Source: Penium margaritaceum
Lineage: Eukaryota; Streptophyta; Zygnematophyceae; Desmidiales; Peniaceae
Assembly (NCBI GenBank): GCA_023375785.1
Contig: SZWC01000845.1
Span: forward strand, 80,629 to 144,628
Direction of reading: 5' to 3'
DNA length: 64,000 nucleotides
The position numbers and the translations under genes are program-made. A model generated the notes under the pieces. It did no database searches and had not been told where the DNA came from. It worked only from the letters and a program-made list of their open reading frames with translations. This document shows positions 20,046 through 33,000 of this stretch, piece after piece. Within the stretch, counting starts at the first letter, position 1. Every line of letters begins with the position of its first letter.

Positions 20046-21152
20046 TGATACCCCCAATTTTGCCGCGCCCTCAACTTTCTCCGCGCTTCATTCGGCTCCG
20101 CGCTTGTCCGCGGAATAGGTTCCCTCACTACCTGAGATGTGTGTGTAGTTGGGCAAGGACGCCACTTCTAGGCAACTGACAATCCGAGGACAACTGGTCT
20201 AGACCCTTGCGTGAGAACCTCATCGGTGAATGTCACTCTGCGGCCAGCTTCTTGCCACACGCGAACCAGCCACCTCGTGGCCTCCAGCTCCTTTCCGCAG
20301 AACTGTGTTCCGTGGCCGTGCGCAAGCAAGGGCACCGCCGACAGCTTCCTTCACCCCAGGTTTAGTTCTTCCCGCACTTTGGCCCACCAACCGCGGACAG
20401 GAGACCAAAGGTAGTGGAAGACAGGGGAGCAGTGGGTTGGGAACACAGATGAGAGCGGGTAAACGTCTTTGACAATCAGGATCAGAGTACATGAATTGCG
20501 GTGTGATCATCCAGGATGCAACTTGGACTGAGATCACTTGCGCCATTTCTGTCTAGGTCTTTATCTAGTCGGGACTCCACACGGCGTGCCTACATGCCGC
20601 TGGTCTCATCCCTCTCATTCCACACTCTTTCCTTCTACTTGGACTCCACGCTGTGCGGCTACGCACCGCGGGTCTCGTCCTCACTCAGCACACTATCTTC
20701 TATTGATCTTCTTCTGCGTCCGCGGCATGTGCACACGGTCTTCGTGTTCTTCCTTGAAACTTCATCTTCCGTGGTGCGTTCTCCTGGGGTTTTTCCATGA
20801 TTGATGCGTCAGATTTTGTGGTGATTGGTTCTTGCTCCCTTGATTACTCTATTCGCCCGCTGGCCCACCTGCCACTGTTTCAGTGTCTGCGCGCCTTCCT
20901 GCGGCTCATTCCTTGTTCCTTTCTCACTTTGGATCTCCTTGCCACTACTTTCCCACCTCCTCGGTTTCCACCATAAGTGCTTGAGATATCCGTGGAGAGG
21001 CCGCCTCGTACTTACCGCCTCCAGATTCTGCGCCAGCCCTTGCTCAGCCGCATCCGCGGGAGCGAGCGTTCCTTGCGCAGTCCCTATCCTGTCCAGGTCC
21101 CATGTCTGCGGATTAGCCCCACTGCGGAGGAGCGGCAGAAACATGCTTGACA
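20046..21152 (-). repeat. Gy1 5' LTR
   Basis: About 1107 bp, aligned end to end with 6134-7244. It keeps five CCGCGG sites, of which only two are shared with the other LTR. Many differences are C-to-T or G-to-A at CG dinucleotides, consistent with decay of methylated CpG. It ends ...gcttgaca against the target repeat acctg. Confidence 0.9.
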
Positions 21153-22570
21153 ACCTGGTGTTCCCAAACCATTGTTTCCCCCTCTGAACATTTGTGACTT
21201 GTATTATGAGTTTTCAACGTTCACCACACACAACAGATTTCCTTGGTCAAAGGCAGTACACATGCCTACTTTGGTAAGTCATTGTGCATGGTAGCCACAC
21301 CGTGCTACTACTTATTGAACGTTGTTGTACTTGCTAGTTGAAAAGTAATGTTCCAAAACCATTGTCTCCACCTCTGACCATTTGTGACTCGTGTTATGCG
21401 GTGTGAACGTTGACCACCCCTACTAAAATTCGTTGGTCATGGTCGGTGACATATGCCTAGTTTGGTTGTTCGGTGTACAGAGTAGCCACACCGTGCCACT
21501 ACTTATTGAAGTTCTTTGTCCTTTCTAGTCAATACATAGGGTTCCCAAACCATTGTCTCTTCCTCTGACCATTTGTTACTCGTGTTATGAGTTGTCGATG
21601 TTCACAGCACATAGTGGACTTCTTTGGTCATAGTCAGTGACATCTGTATCCTTTCGGTGGTCACTCTGCACGCTAGCCACACTGTGCCTCTACTTGTTGA
21701 AGGTGTTTGTACTTGCTAGTTGATAAGTAGTGTTTCCAACCCATTGTTTCCCCCTCTGACCATTTGTGACTCGTAATATGATTTTTCAACGTTGACCGCA
21801 CACTGAGAATTTTGTTTGGTCATGGTCAGTGGCATATGCCTACTTTGGTTTGTCACTGTACATGGTTGTCACGCGGTGTCACTACGTACTGAAGGTCTTT
21901 GTGCTTTCCAGTTGATTGCCAGTGTTCCCAAACCATTGTTACCCCCTTTGACTATCTATGACTCTTGTTGTGAGTTGTCAGTGTTGACCACATGAAGTGA
22001 AATTCTTTGCTCACGGTCAGTGACATATGCATACTTTGGCTGGTCACTATGCATGGTAGCCACACTGTGCCACTACATATTGAAGATCTTTGTACTTGCT
22101 AATCGATAACTAGTATTCAGAAACCATTGGTTCCCCCTCTGACCATTTGTGACTTGTGTTGTGAGTTGTCAAAGTAGACCACATATAGTGACATTCTTTA
22201 GTCATGGTCAGTGACACGTGCCTACTTTTGGTTGGTCATAATACATGGTAGCCACACCGTGCCATTGCTTATTGAAGGTCCCCGTGCTTGCTAGTGTATA
22301 CCTGGTGGTCCCAAACCATTGTTTACCCCTGTCACCATTTGTGACTTGTATTATGAGGTGTCAACGTTGACCACACCTAGCAGATTTCTTTGGTCAAAGG
22401 CAGTACATATGCCTACTTTGGTCGGTCATTGTGCATGGTAGCCACACCGTGCTACTAAATATTGAAGGTCGTTGTGCTTTTTAGTTGAAAACTAATACTC
22501 CAAAACCATTGTTTCCGCCTCTGACCATTTGTGACTCGTGTTATGGGTTGTGAACATTGACCACCCATAC

Positions 22571-22997
22571 TAAAATTCTTTGGTCATGGTCAGTGACATA
22601 TGCCTAGTTTTGTTGTTCGGTGTGCATAGTAGCCACACCGTGCCACTACATATTGAAGTTCTTTGTCATTTCTAGCCAATGGATAGGGTTCCCAAACCCT
22701 TGTCTCTCCCTCCGACCATTGTGACTCGTGTAATGAGTTGTGAATGTTCAGCACACATGGTGGACTTCTTTGGTCATAGTCANTGAAATTCTTTGGTCAT
22801 GGTCAGTGACATATGCCTAGTTTTGTTGTTCGGTGTGCATAGTAGCCACACCGTGCCACTACATATTGAAGTCCTTTGTCATTTCTAGCCAATGGATAGG
22901 GTTCCCAAACCCTTGTCTCTCCCTCCGACCATTGTGACTCGTGTAATGAGTTGTGAATGTTCAGCACACATGGTGGACTTCTTTGGTCATAGTCAGT
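22571..22997. other. Duplicated ~210-bp stretch around a single N
   Basis: Sequence before the N at 22783 recurs after it with one visible difference (gaagttctttg versus gaagtcctttg) and then runs on. As at 13783, this looks like overlapping contig ends joined by one N, so the extra monomer may not be real. Confidence 0.65.
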
Positions 22998-25900
22998 GAC
23001 ACTTGCATCCTTTGGCTGGTCACTGTGCACGCGAACAACACCGTGCCACTACTTGTTGAAGGTCTTTGTACTTGCTTGCTGATAACTAGTGTTCCCAACC
23101 CATTATCTCCCCCTTATGACCATTTGTGACTTGTGTTATGAGTTTTCAATGTTGACCACACACTGTGAAATTCTTTTGGTCATGGTTAGTGGCATATGCC
23201 TACTTTGGTTTGTCACTGTACATGGTTGCCACGCCCGGTCACTACGTACTGAAGGTCTTTGTGCTTTCTAGTTGAAAGCCAGTGTTCCGAAACCATTGTT
23301 ACCCCCTTTGACTATCAGTGACTCTTCATGTGAGTTGTCAGCGTTAACCACATGAAGTGAAATTCTTTGGTCATGGTCAGTGACATATGCATACTTTGGT
23401 TGGTCACTGTGCATGGTAGCCACACTGTGCTACTACATATTGAAGGTCTTTGTACTTGCTAATCGATAACTAGTATTCACAAACCATTGTTTCCCCCTCT
23501 GACTATTTGTGACTCGTGTTATGAGTTGTCAAAGTAGACCACACATAGTGACACTCTTTGGTCATGGTAAGTGACACGCGCCTACGTTGGTTAGTCATTG
23601 TACATGGTAGCCATACTGTGCCACTACTTATTGAAGGTCTATGTGCTTACTAGTTGATACATGGTGGTCACGAACCATTGTTTCCCCCTCCGGCTATTTG
23701 TGACTTGTGTTATGAGTTGTCAACGTTGACCACACACAGCGGATTTGTTTGGTCAAAAGCAGTACACATGCCTCCTTTGGTCGGTCATTATGCATGGTAG
23801 CAACACCGTGCTACTACATATTGAAGGTCGTACTTGATCGTTGAAAACAATTATTCCGAAACCATTGTTTCCCCCTCTGACCATTTGTGACTCGTGTTAT
23901 GGGTAATGGACATTGACCACCCATACTGAAATTCTCTGGTCATGGTAAGTGACATATGCCTAGTTTGGATGTTTGGTGTGCATAGTAGCCACACCGTGCC
24001 ACTACTTATTGAAGTTCTTTGTCCTTTCTAGTCCATACATAGGGTTCCCATACCATTGTCTCTCCCTCTGACCATTTGTGACTCGTGTTACGAGTTGTCA
24101 ATATTGACCACACAGAGTGGAATTCTTTGGTCATATTCAGTGATGTATGCATCCTTTGGTTGGTCACTGTGCACGCTTGCCTCACCATGCCACTACTTGT
24201 TGAAGGTCTTTAGACTTGCTAGTTGATAACTCTTGGTTCCAGCCCATTGTTTCCCCCCTCTGACCATTTGTGACTCGTGTTATGAGTTCTTAACATTGAC
24301 CACACACTGTGACATTCTTGTGGTATTGGTAAGTGGCATATGCCTACTTTGGTTTGTCACCGTACATGGTTTCCATGCCGGGTCAATACGTACTGAAGGT
24401 CTTTGTGCTTTCTAGTTGATAGCCAGTGTTCCCAAACCATTGTTACCCCCTCTAACTATCAGTGACTCTTGTTGTGAGTTGTCCACGTTGACCACATGTA
24501 GTGGAATTCTTTGGTCATGGTTAGTGACATATGCATATTTTGGTTGGTTTCTGTGCTTGGCAGCCACACGGTGCCACTACACATTGAAGGTCTCTGTACT
24601 TGCGAATTGATAACTAGCATTCACAAACCATTGTTCTCCCTTCTGACCAGTTGTGACTCATGTTATGAGTTGTCAAAGTTGACCACACATAGTTAGATTC
24701 TTTGGTCATGGTCATTGACACATGCCTATTTTGGTTGGTCATTGTACATGGTAGCCAGACCGTGCCACTACTTATTGAAGGTCCTTGTGCTTGCTAGTTG
24801 ATACCTGCTGTTGTTTCCCCCTCTCACCATTTGTAACTCGTATTATGAGTTTTCAACGTTGACCACACACAGCGGATTTCTTTGGTCAAAGGCAGTACAC
24901 ATGCCTACTTTGGTCGGTCATTGTGCATGGTAGCCACACCGTGGTACTACTTATTGAAGGTCGTTGTACTTGCTAGTTGGAAGATAACATTTCGAAACCA
25001 TTGTTTCCTCCTCTGATCATTTGTAAGTCGTGTTATGGGTTTTGAATGTTGACCACCCATACTGAAGTTATTTGGTCATGGTCGGTGACATATGCCTAGT
25101 TTGGTTGTTCGGTGTGCATACTGGCCACACCGTGCCACTACGTATTGAAGTTCTTTGTCCTTTCTAGTCGATACATAGGGTTTCCAAACCATTGTCTCTC
25201 CCTCTGACCAGTTGTGACTTGTGTTATGAGTTGTCAATGATGACCAAACATAGTGGACATCTTTGGTCATAATGAGTGACGTTTACATCTTTTGGATGGT
25301 CACTGTGCACGCTAGCCACACCGTGCCACTACTTGTTGAAGGTATTTGTACTTGCTAGTTGATAAGTAGTGTTCCAAACCCATTGTTTCCCCCCTCTGAC
25401 CATTTTTGACTCGTGTTATGAGTTTTCAACATTGACCACACACTGTGACACTCTTTTGGTCATGGTTAGTGGCATATGCCTACTTTGGTTTGTCACTGTA
25501 CATGGTTTTCATGCCGGGTCACTACGTATTGAAGGTCTTTGTACTTTCTAGTTGATAGCCACTGTTTCCAAACCATTGTTACCCCCTCTGACTATTTGTG
25601 ACTCTTGTTGTGGATGTCAACGTTGACCACATGAAGTGAAAGTTTTTGGTCATGGTCAGTGACATATGCATATATTGGTTGGTCATTGTGCATGGCAGCC
25701 ACACGCTGCCACTACACATTGAAGGCTTCTGTACTTGCCAATCGATAACTATTATTCTCAAACCATTGTTTCCCCTCTCCAACCATTTGTCAGTTGTGTT
25801 TTGAGTTTTCAAAGTTGACCACACATAGTGACATTCTTTGGTGATGGTCAGTAATACATGCCTACTTTGGTTGGTAATTGTACATGGCAGCCAGACTGTG

Positions 25901-28900
25901 CCACTACTTATTGAAGGTCCTTGTGCTTGCTAGTTGATACCTGGTGTCCCAAACCATTGTTTCCCCCTCTGACCATTCGTGACTCATGTTATGAGTTGTC
26001 AACGTTGACCACACACAGCAGATTTCTTTGGTCAAATGCAGTACATATGCCTACTTTGGTCGGTCATTGTGCATGGTAGCCACACCGTGCTACTACTTTT
26101 TGAAGGCCGTTGTACTTGCTAGTTGAAAACTAATAATCCGAAACCATCGTTTCCCCCTTTGACCATTTGTGACTCGTGTTATGGGTTGTGAACGTTGACC
26201 GCCCATACTGAAGATCTGTAGTCATAATCAGTGACATATGCCTAGTTTGGTTGTTCTGTGTGCATAGTAGCCACACCGTGCCACTACGTATTGAAGTTTT
26301 TGTTTTGTCTTTTCTAGTCGATACATAAGGTTCGCAAGCGATTGTCTCTCCCTCTGACCATTGTGACTCGTGCTATGAGTTGTCAATGTTGACCACACAT
26401 AGTGGACTTCTTTGGTCATAGTCACTGACGCTTGCATCCTTTGGCTGGTCACTATGCACGCTTATCACACCGTGCCACTACTTGTTCAAGGTCTTTGTAC
26501 TTTTTAGTTGATAACTAGTGTTCCCAAGCCATTGTTTCCCCCCTCTGACCATTTTTGACTCGTGTTATGAGTTTTCAACGTTAACCACACATTGTGAAGT
26601 TCTTTTGGTCATGGTTAGTGGCATATGCATACTTTGGTTTGTCACTGTATATGGTTTTCACGCCGGGTCACTTCATTCTGAAGGTCTTTGTGATTTCTAG
26701 TTGATAGCCAGTGTTCCCAAACCATTGTGACCCCGTTTGACTATCTGTGTCTCTTGTTGTGAGTTGTCAACGTTGACCAAATGAAGTAAAATTCTTTGGT
26801 CATGGTCTGTGACATATGCATATTTTGGTTGGTCATTGTGCATGTTAGCCACGCTGTGCCACTACATATTGAAGGTCTTTGTACTTGCTAATTGATAACT
26901 AGTCTTTACAAAACATTGTTTCCCCCTCTAACCATTTTTTTACTCATGTTATGAGCTGTCAATGTTAACCATACATATTGCAATTCTTTGATCATGGTCA
27001 ATGACACATGCCTGCTTTGGTTGGTCACTGTACATGGTAGCCACACCGTGCCACTACTTATAAAAGGTCCTTGTCCTTGCTAGTTGATACCTGGTGTTCC
27101 CAAACCATTGTATCCCTCTCTGACCATTTGTGATTCGTATTATGAGTTGTCAACGTTGACCACGCACAGCGGATTTCTTTGGTTAAAGGCAGTACATATG
27201 CCTACTTTGGTCGGTCATTGTGCATGGTAGCCACACCTTGCTACTATTTATTGAAGGTCGTTGTACTTGCTGGTTGAAAACTAATATTCCGAAACCATTG
27301 TTTCCCCCTCTATCCATTTGTGACTCGTGTTATGGGATGTGAACGTTGACCACCCATGCTGAAATTCTTGGGTCGTAGTCATTGACATATGCCTATTTTG
27401 GTTGTTTAGTGTGCATAGTAGCCACACCGTACCACTATGTATTGAAGTTCTTTGTCCTTTGTAGTTGATACATAGGGTTCCCAAACCATTGTCTCTCCCT
27501 TTAACCATTATGACTCGTGTTATGAGCTGTCAATGATGAACACACATAGTGGACTTCTTTGGTCATAGTCAGTGACACATGCATCCTTTGGTTGGTCATT
27601 GTGCATGCTAGCCACACCGTGCCACTACTTGTTGAAGGTATTTGTACTTGTTAGTTGATAAGTAGTGTTCCCAACCCATTGTTTCCCCCTCCGACCATTT
27701 GTGACTCGTGTGATGAGTTTTCAACGTTGACTACACACTGTAACATTCTTTTGGTCATGGTTAGTGGCATATGCCTATGTGGTCTGTCACTGTACATGGT
27801 TGCCACGCAGTGTCACTATGTAGTGAAGGTCTTTGTGCTTTCTAGTTGATAGCCAGTGTTCCCAAACCATTGTTACACCCTCTGACTATCAGTGACTCTT
27901 GTTTTGAGTTGTCAACGTTTACCACATGAAGTGAAATTCTTTGGTCATGGTCAGTGACATATGCATACTTTGGTTGGTCACTGTGTATGGTAGCCACACC
28001 ATGCCACTACATATTGAAGTTCTTTGTACCTGCTAATCAATATCTAGTATTCACAACAATTGTTTCCCCCTCTGACCATTTGTGACTCGTGTTATGAGTT
28101 GTCAATGTTGACCACACATTGTGACATTCTTTGGTCATGTTCAGTGACACATGCCTACTTTGGTTGGTCATTGTACATGGTAGCCACACCGTGCCACTAC
28201 TTTTTGAAGGTCCTTGTGCTTGCTAGTTGACACCTGGTGTTTCCAAACCATTGTCTCCCCCTCTGACCATTTGTGACTCGTATTATGAGTTGTCAACGTT
28301 GACCACAAACTGCGGATTTCGTTGGACAATGGCAGTACATATGCCTACTTTGGTCGGTCATTGTGCATGGTAGCCAAAGCGTGCTACAACTTATTCAACG
28401 CCATTGTACTTCCTATTTGAAAACTAGTATTCCTAAAACCATTGCTTCCCCCTCTCACCATTTGGGACGCGTGTTATGGGTTGTGAACGTTGACCACCCA
28501 TACTAAAACTCTTTGGTCATGGTCAGTGACATATGCCTAGTTTGGTTGTTTGGTGTGCATAGTAGCCATACTGTGCCACTACGTTTTAAAGTTCTTTGTC
28601 CTTTCTAGTGTATACATAGGGTTCCCAACCCATTGTCTCTCCCTTTGACCATTTGTGACTCGTGTTATGAGTTGTCAATGTTGAGCACGCATAGTGGATT
28701 TCTTTGGTCATCGTCAGTGACGTATGCATCCTTTGGTTGGTCACTGTGTACGCTAGCCACACCGTGCCACTACTTGTTGAAGGTCTTTTTACTTGCTAGT
28801 TGAAAACTAGTGTTCCTAACCCATTGTTTTCCCTCCTGATCATTTGTGACTCATGTTTTGAGTTTAAACGTTGACTACACACTGTGAAATTCTTTTGGTC

Positions 28901-29608
28901 ATTGTTAGTGGCATATGCCTACTTTGGTTTGCCACCATACATGGTTGCCACGTCGTGTCACTATGTTCAGAAGGTCTTTGTGCTTTCTAGTTGATTGCCT
29001 GTGCTCCTAGACCATTGTTACCCCCTCTTACTACCAGTGACTCTTGTTGTGCGTCGTCAACGTTGACCACATGAAGTGAAATTCTTTGGTTGTGGTCAAT
29101 GACATATGCATACTTTGGTTGGTCACTGTGCATGGTAGCCACACTGTGCCATTACATATTGAAGGTCTTTGCACTTGCTAATAAATAACTAGTATTCACA
29201 AACCATTGTTTCCCCCTCTCACCATTTGTGACTCGTGTTATGAGTTGTCAAAGTTGACCACACATTATGACATTCCTTGATCATGACAAGTGACACATGC
29301 CTACTTTGGTTCATCATTGTACATGGAAGCCACGCCGTGCCACTACTTATTGAAGGTCCATGTGCTTGCTAGTTAATACATGGTTTTCCGCATCCATTGT
29401 TTCCCCCTCTGTTGATTTGTGAATTGTATTATGTGTTGTCAACTTCTACCACACACAGCGGATTTCTTTGCCTAAAGGCAGTACATATGCCTACTTTGGT
29501 CGGTCATTGTGCATGATGGCCACACCGTGCTACTACTTATTGAAGGTCGTTGTACTTGCTAGTTGAAAACTAATCTTTGGAAACCATTGTTTCCCCCTCT
29601 GACCATTT

Positions 29609-29990
29609 GTGACTCGTGTTATGGGTTGTGAACGTTGACCACCCATACTGAAATTCTTTGGTCATGGTCAGTGACATATGCCTAGTTTGGTTGTTCGGTG
29701 TGCATAGTAGTCACACCGTGCCACGACGTATCAAAGTTCTTTGTCTGTTTTAGTTGATACATAGGGTTCCCAAACCATTGTCTCTCCCTCTGACCATTTG
29801 TGACTCGTGTTATGGGTTGTGAACGTTGACCACCCATACTGAAATTCTTTGGTCATGGTCAGTGACATATGCCTAGTTTGGTTGTTCGGTGTGCATAGTA
29901 GTCACACCGTGCCACGACGTATCAAAGTTCTTTGTCTGTTTTAGTTGATACATAGGGTTCCCAAACCATTGTCTCTCCCTCTGACCATTT
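29609..29990 (+). repeat. Perfect 191-bp tandem monomer duplication
   Basis: The segment from 29609 (gtgactcgtgttatgggttg) repeats from 29800 at a period of 191 bp, with no difference seen by eye, including the private words tagtcacaccgtgccacgac and tttgtctgttttagttg. It is the cleanest duplication in the array and lies just before the orientation flip at 30042. Confidence 0.85.
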
Positions 29991-30041
29991 GTGACTCATG
30001 TTATGAGTTGTCAATGTTGACCACACATAGTGGACTTCTTT

Positions 30042-30050
30042 ACAAACTAG
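30042..30050. other. Orientation switch of the satellite array (head-to-head junction)
   Basis: The forward F monomer ends ...gtggacttcttt at 30041. A 9-base spacer (acaaactag) follows, and from 30051 the reverse complement begins (aaagaagtccac...). The arms match exactly for about 30 bases (caatgttgaccacacatagtg inward) and then as diverged satellite. Everything to the right, outside the insertions, is in the inverted orientation. Confidence 0.9.
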
Positions 30051-33000
30051 AAAGAAGTCCACTATGTGTGGTCAACATTGAAAACTCGTAACACGAGTCA
30101 CAAATGGTCAGAGGAGGAGACAATGGTTTGCGTACCCTATGTATTGACCAGAAAGGACAAAGAATTTAAGTACGTAGTGGCACGGTGTAGCTACTATGCA
30201 CACCGAACAACAAAACTAGGCATATGTCACTGACCATGACCAAAGGATTTCAGTATGGGTGGTCAAAGTTCACAACCCATAACACGAGTCACAAATGGTC
30301 TGAGAGGGAAACAATGGTTTTGGAATATTAGTTTTCAACTAGCAAGTACAACGACGTTCAACAAGTAGTAGCACGGTGTGGCTACCATGAGCAATGTTCG
30401 ACCGAAGTAGGCATATGTACTGCCTTTCACCAAAGAAATCCGCTGTGTGTGGTCAACGTTGGCAAATCTTAATACGAGTCACAAATGGTCAGAGGGGGAA
30501 ACAATGGTTTGGAAACACCAGGTATCAACTAGCAAGCACAAGGACCTTCAATAAGCAGTGGCACGGTGTGGCTACCATGTACAATGACCAACCAAAGTAG
30601 GCATGTGTCACTGACCATGACCAAAGAATGTCACTATGTGTGGTCAACTTTGACAACTCATGACAGAAGTCACAAATGATCAGAGGGAAAAGCAATGGTT
30701 TGTGACTACTAGTTATCGATTGGCAAGTACAATCACCTTCAATATGTAGTGGCATAGTGTGGCTACCATGCACAGTGACCAACCAAAGTATGCATATGTC
30801 ACTAACCATGGCGAAAGAATTTCACTTCATGTGGTCAACGCTGACAACTCACAACAAGAGTTACAGATAGTCAGAGGGGGGAACAATGATTTGGGAACAC
30901 TGGCTACCAAATAGAAAGCAAAAAGACCTTCAGTACCCAGTGACACGGTGTGGAAACCATGTACAATGACAAACCAGAGTAGGCATATGCCACTAACCAT
31001 GACCAAAAGAATTTCACTGTGTGTGGTCAACGTTGAAAAATCATAACATGAGTCACAAATGGTCAGAGGGGGAAACAACAGGTTGGGAACACTAGTTATC
31101 AATGAGCAAGTGCAAACACCTGCAATAAGTAGAGGCACGGTATGGCTAGCGTTCACAGTGACAAACTAAAGGATGCATACATCACAGACTATGACCAAAG
31201 AAATCCACTATGTGTGGTCAACATTGATTACCCATAACACGAGTCACAAATGGTCATAGGGAGAGACAATGGTTTGGAAGTATTATTTTTCAACTAGCAA
31301 GTACCCTATGTATCAACTAGAAATGACAAAAAACTTCAATAACTAGTGGCAGGGTGTGGTTACTATGAACACCAAACAACAAAACTAGGCATATGTCACT
31401 GCCCATGACCAAAGAATTTTGGTATGGGTGGTCAACGTTCACAACCCATAACACGAGTCACAAATGGTCAGAGGGGGAAACAATTGTTTTGAAATATTAG
31501 TTTTGAACTAGCAAGTACAACGACCTTCAATAAGTAATAGCACGGTGTGGCTACCATGAAGAATGACCGACCAAAATAGGCATATGTACGGCCTTTGACC
31601 AAAGAAATCCATTGTGTGTGGTCAACGTTGAAAACTCATAATACGAGTCACGAATGGTCGGAGGGGAAAAAAATTGGTTTGGGAGCACCAGGTATCAACT
31701 ATAAAGCAGAGGGACCTTCAATAAGTAGTGGAATGGTGTGGCTACCATGTACAATGACCAACCAAAGTAGGCATGTCTCACTGACCATAACACTGTGTGG
31801 TCAACTTTGACAACTCATAACACAAGTCACAAATGGTCAGAAGAGGAAACAATGGTTTGCGAATACAAATTATCGATAAGCAAGTACAAAGACCTTCAAT
31901 ATGTAGTGGCGCAGTGTGGCTACCATGCAAAGTGACCAACCATAGTATGCATATGTCACTGACCATGACCATAGAATGTCACTTCATGTGGTCAACACTG
32001 ATAACTCACAACAAGCGTCACAGATAGTCAAAGGGGGTAACAATGGTTTGAAAACACTGGCTATCAACTAGAAAGAACAAAGACATTCAGTACGTAGTGA
32101 AACGGCGTGGCAGCCGTGTACAGTAACAAACCAGAGAAGGCATATGCCAATGACCATGACTAAAAGAATTCAACAGTGTGTGGTCAACATTGAAAACTCA
32201 TAACACAAGTCACAAATGGTCAGGGGGGGAAACAATGGGTTGGGAAAAGTAGTTATCAAGTAGCAGATGTAAAGACCTTCAACAAGTAGTGGCACGGTGT
32301 GGTTAGCATGCACAGTGACCAGCCAAAGGATGCATATGTCACTGGCTATGACCAAAGAAGTCCACTATGTGAGGTCAACATTGACAACTCGTAACACGAG
32401 TCACAAATGGTCAGAGGGAGAGACAATAGTCTGGGAACGCTATGTATCAACTAGAAAGGACAAAGAACTTCAATACGTATTGGCACAGTGTGGCTACTAT
32501 GCACACCGAACAACCAAAAAAGGCATATGTCACTGACCATGACCAAAGAATTTCAGTATGGGTGGTCAACGTTCACAACCCGTAACACGAGTAACAAATG
32601 GTAGGGGGGGGCGACAATGGTTTCTGAATATTTTTTTTCACCAAGCAAGTACAACAAACTTGAACAAGTACTAGCACGGTGTGGCTACCATGCACAATGA
32701 CCGACCAAAGTAGCCATATGTACTGCCTTTGACCAAAGAAATTAACTATGTGTGGTCAACGTTGACAACCCATAATACGAGTCACAAATGGCGAGAGGGG
32801 GAAACAACGGTTTGGGAACACCAGTTATCATTTAGCAAGCATAAGGACCTTCAATAAGTAGTAGCAAGGTGTGGCTACCATGTACAATGACCAACCAAAG
32901 TAGGCAAGTGTCACTGACCATGACCAAATAATGTCACTATGTGTGGTCAACCTTGACAATTCATAACACTAGTCACTAATCGTCAGAGGGGGAAACAATG

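Larger units (their letters stand above)
6134..21152 (-). mobile_element. Gy1: large Ty3/Gypsy LTR retrotransposon (fossil)
   Basis: A ~15-kb element reads on the minus strand with LTRs at 20046-21152 (5') and 6134-7244 (3'). It splits a type-D satellite monomer; flanking 5-mers acctt (6129-6133) and acctg (21153-21157) are a one-mismatch target repeat, and the uninterrupted monomer has acctg. LTR ends are TG...CA type. Parts in element order: gag with P/Q-rich N-terminus and zinc-knuckle-like motif, pre-protease and protease, RT with YIDD, RNase H, a second protease module, unrecognised ORFs, integrase (HHCC, catalytic core, C-terminal domain), and a cysteine-rich zinc-finger region before the 3' LTR. 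Pol order RT-RH-IN is Gypsy type. Coding is spread over several frames, so it is broken many times (order of ten). LTRs differ by about 9-10% by eye, so it is old. Confidence 0.93.
21153..30041 (+). repeat. Satellite array, block 2 (forward orientation)
   Basis: The type-D monomer broken by Gy1 resumes at 21153 and the A-F order continues. Type A monomers start near 21732, 23091, 24235, 25371, 26520, 27667 and 28812; steps after the assembly join are 1136-1149 bp. A single N at 22783 is flanked by a ~210-bp near-identical repeat that lengthens one unit, probably an assembly join. The block ends inside an F monomer at the orientation flip. No gene-like ORF: frames here are repeat-derived. Confidence 0.95.
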
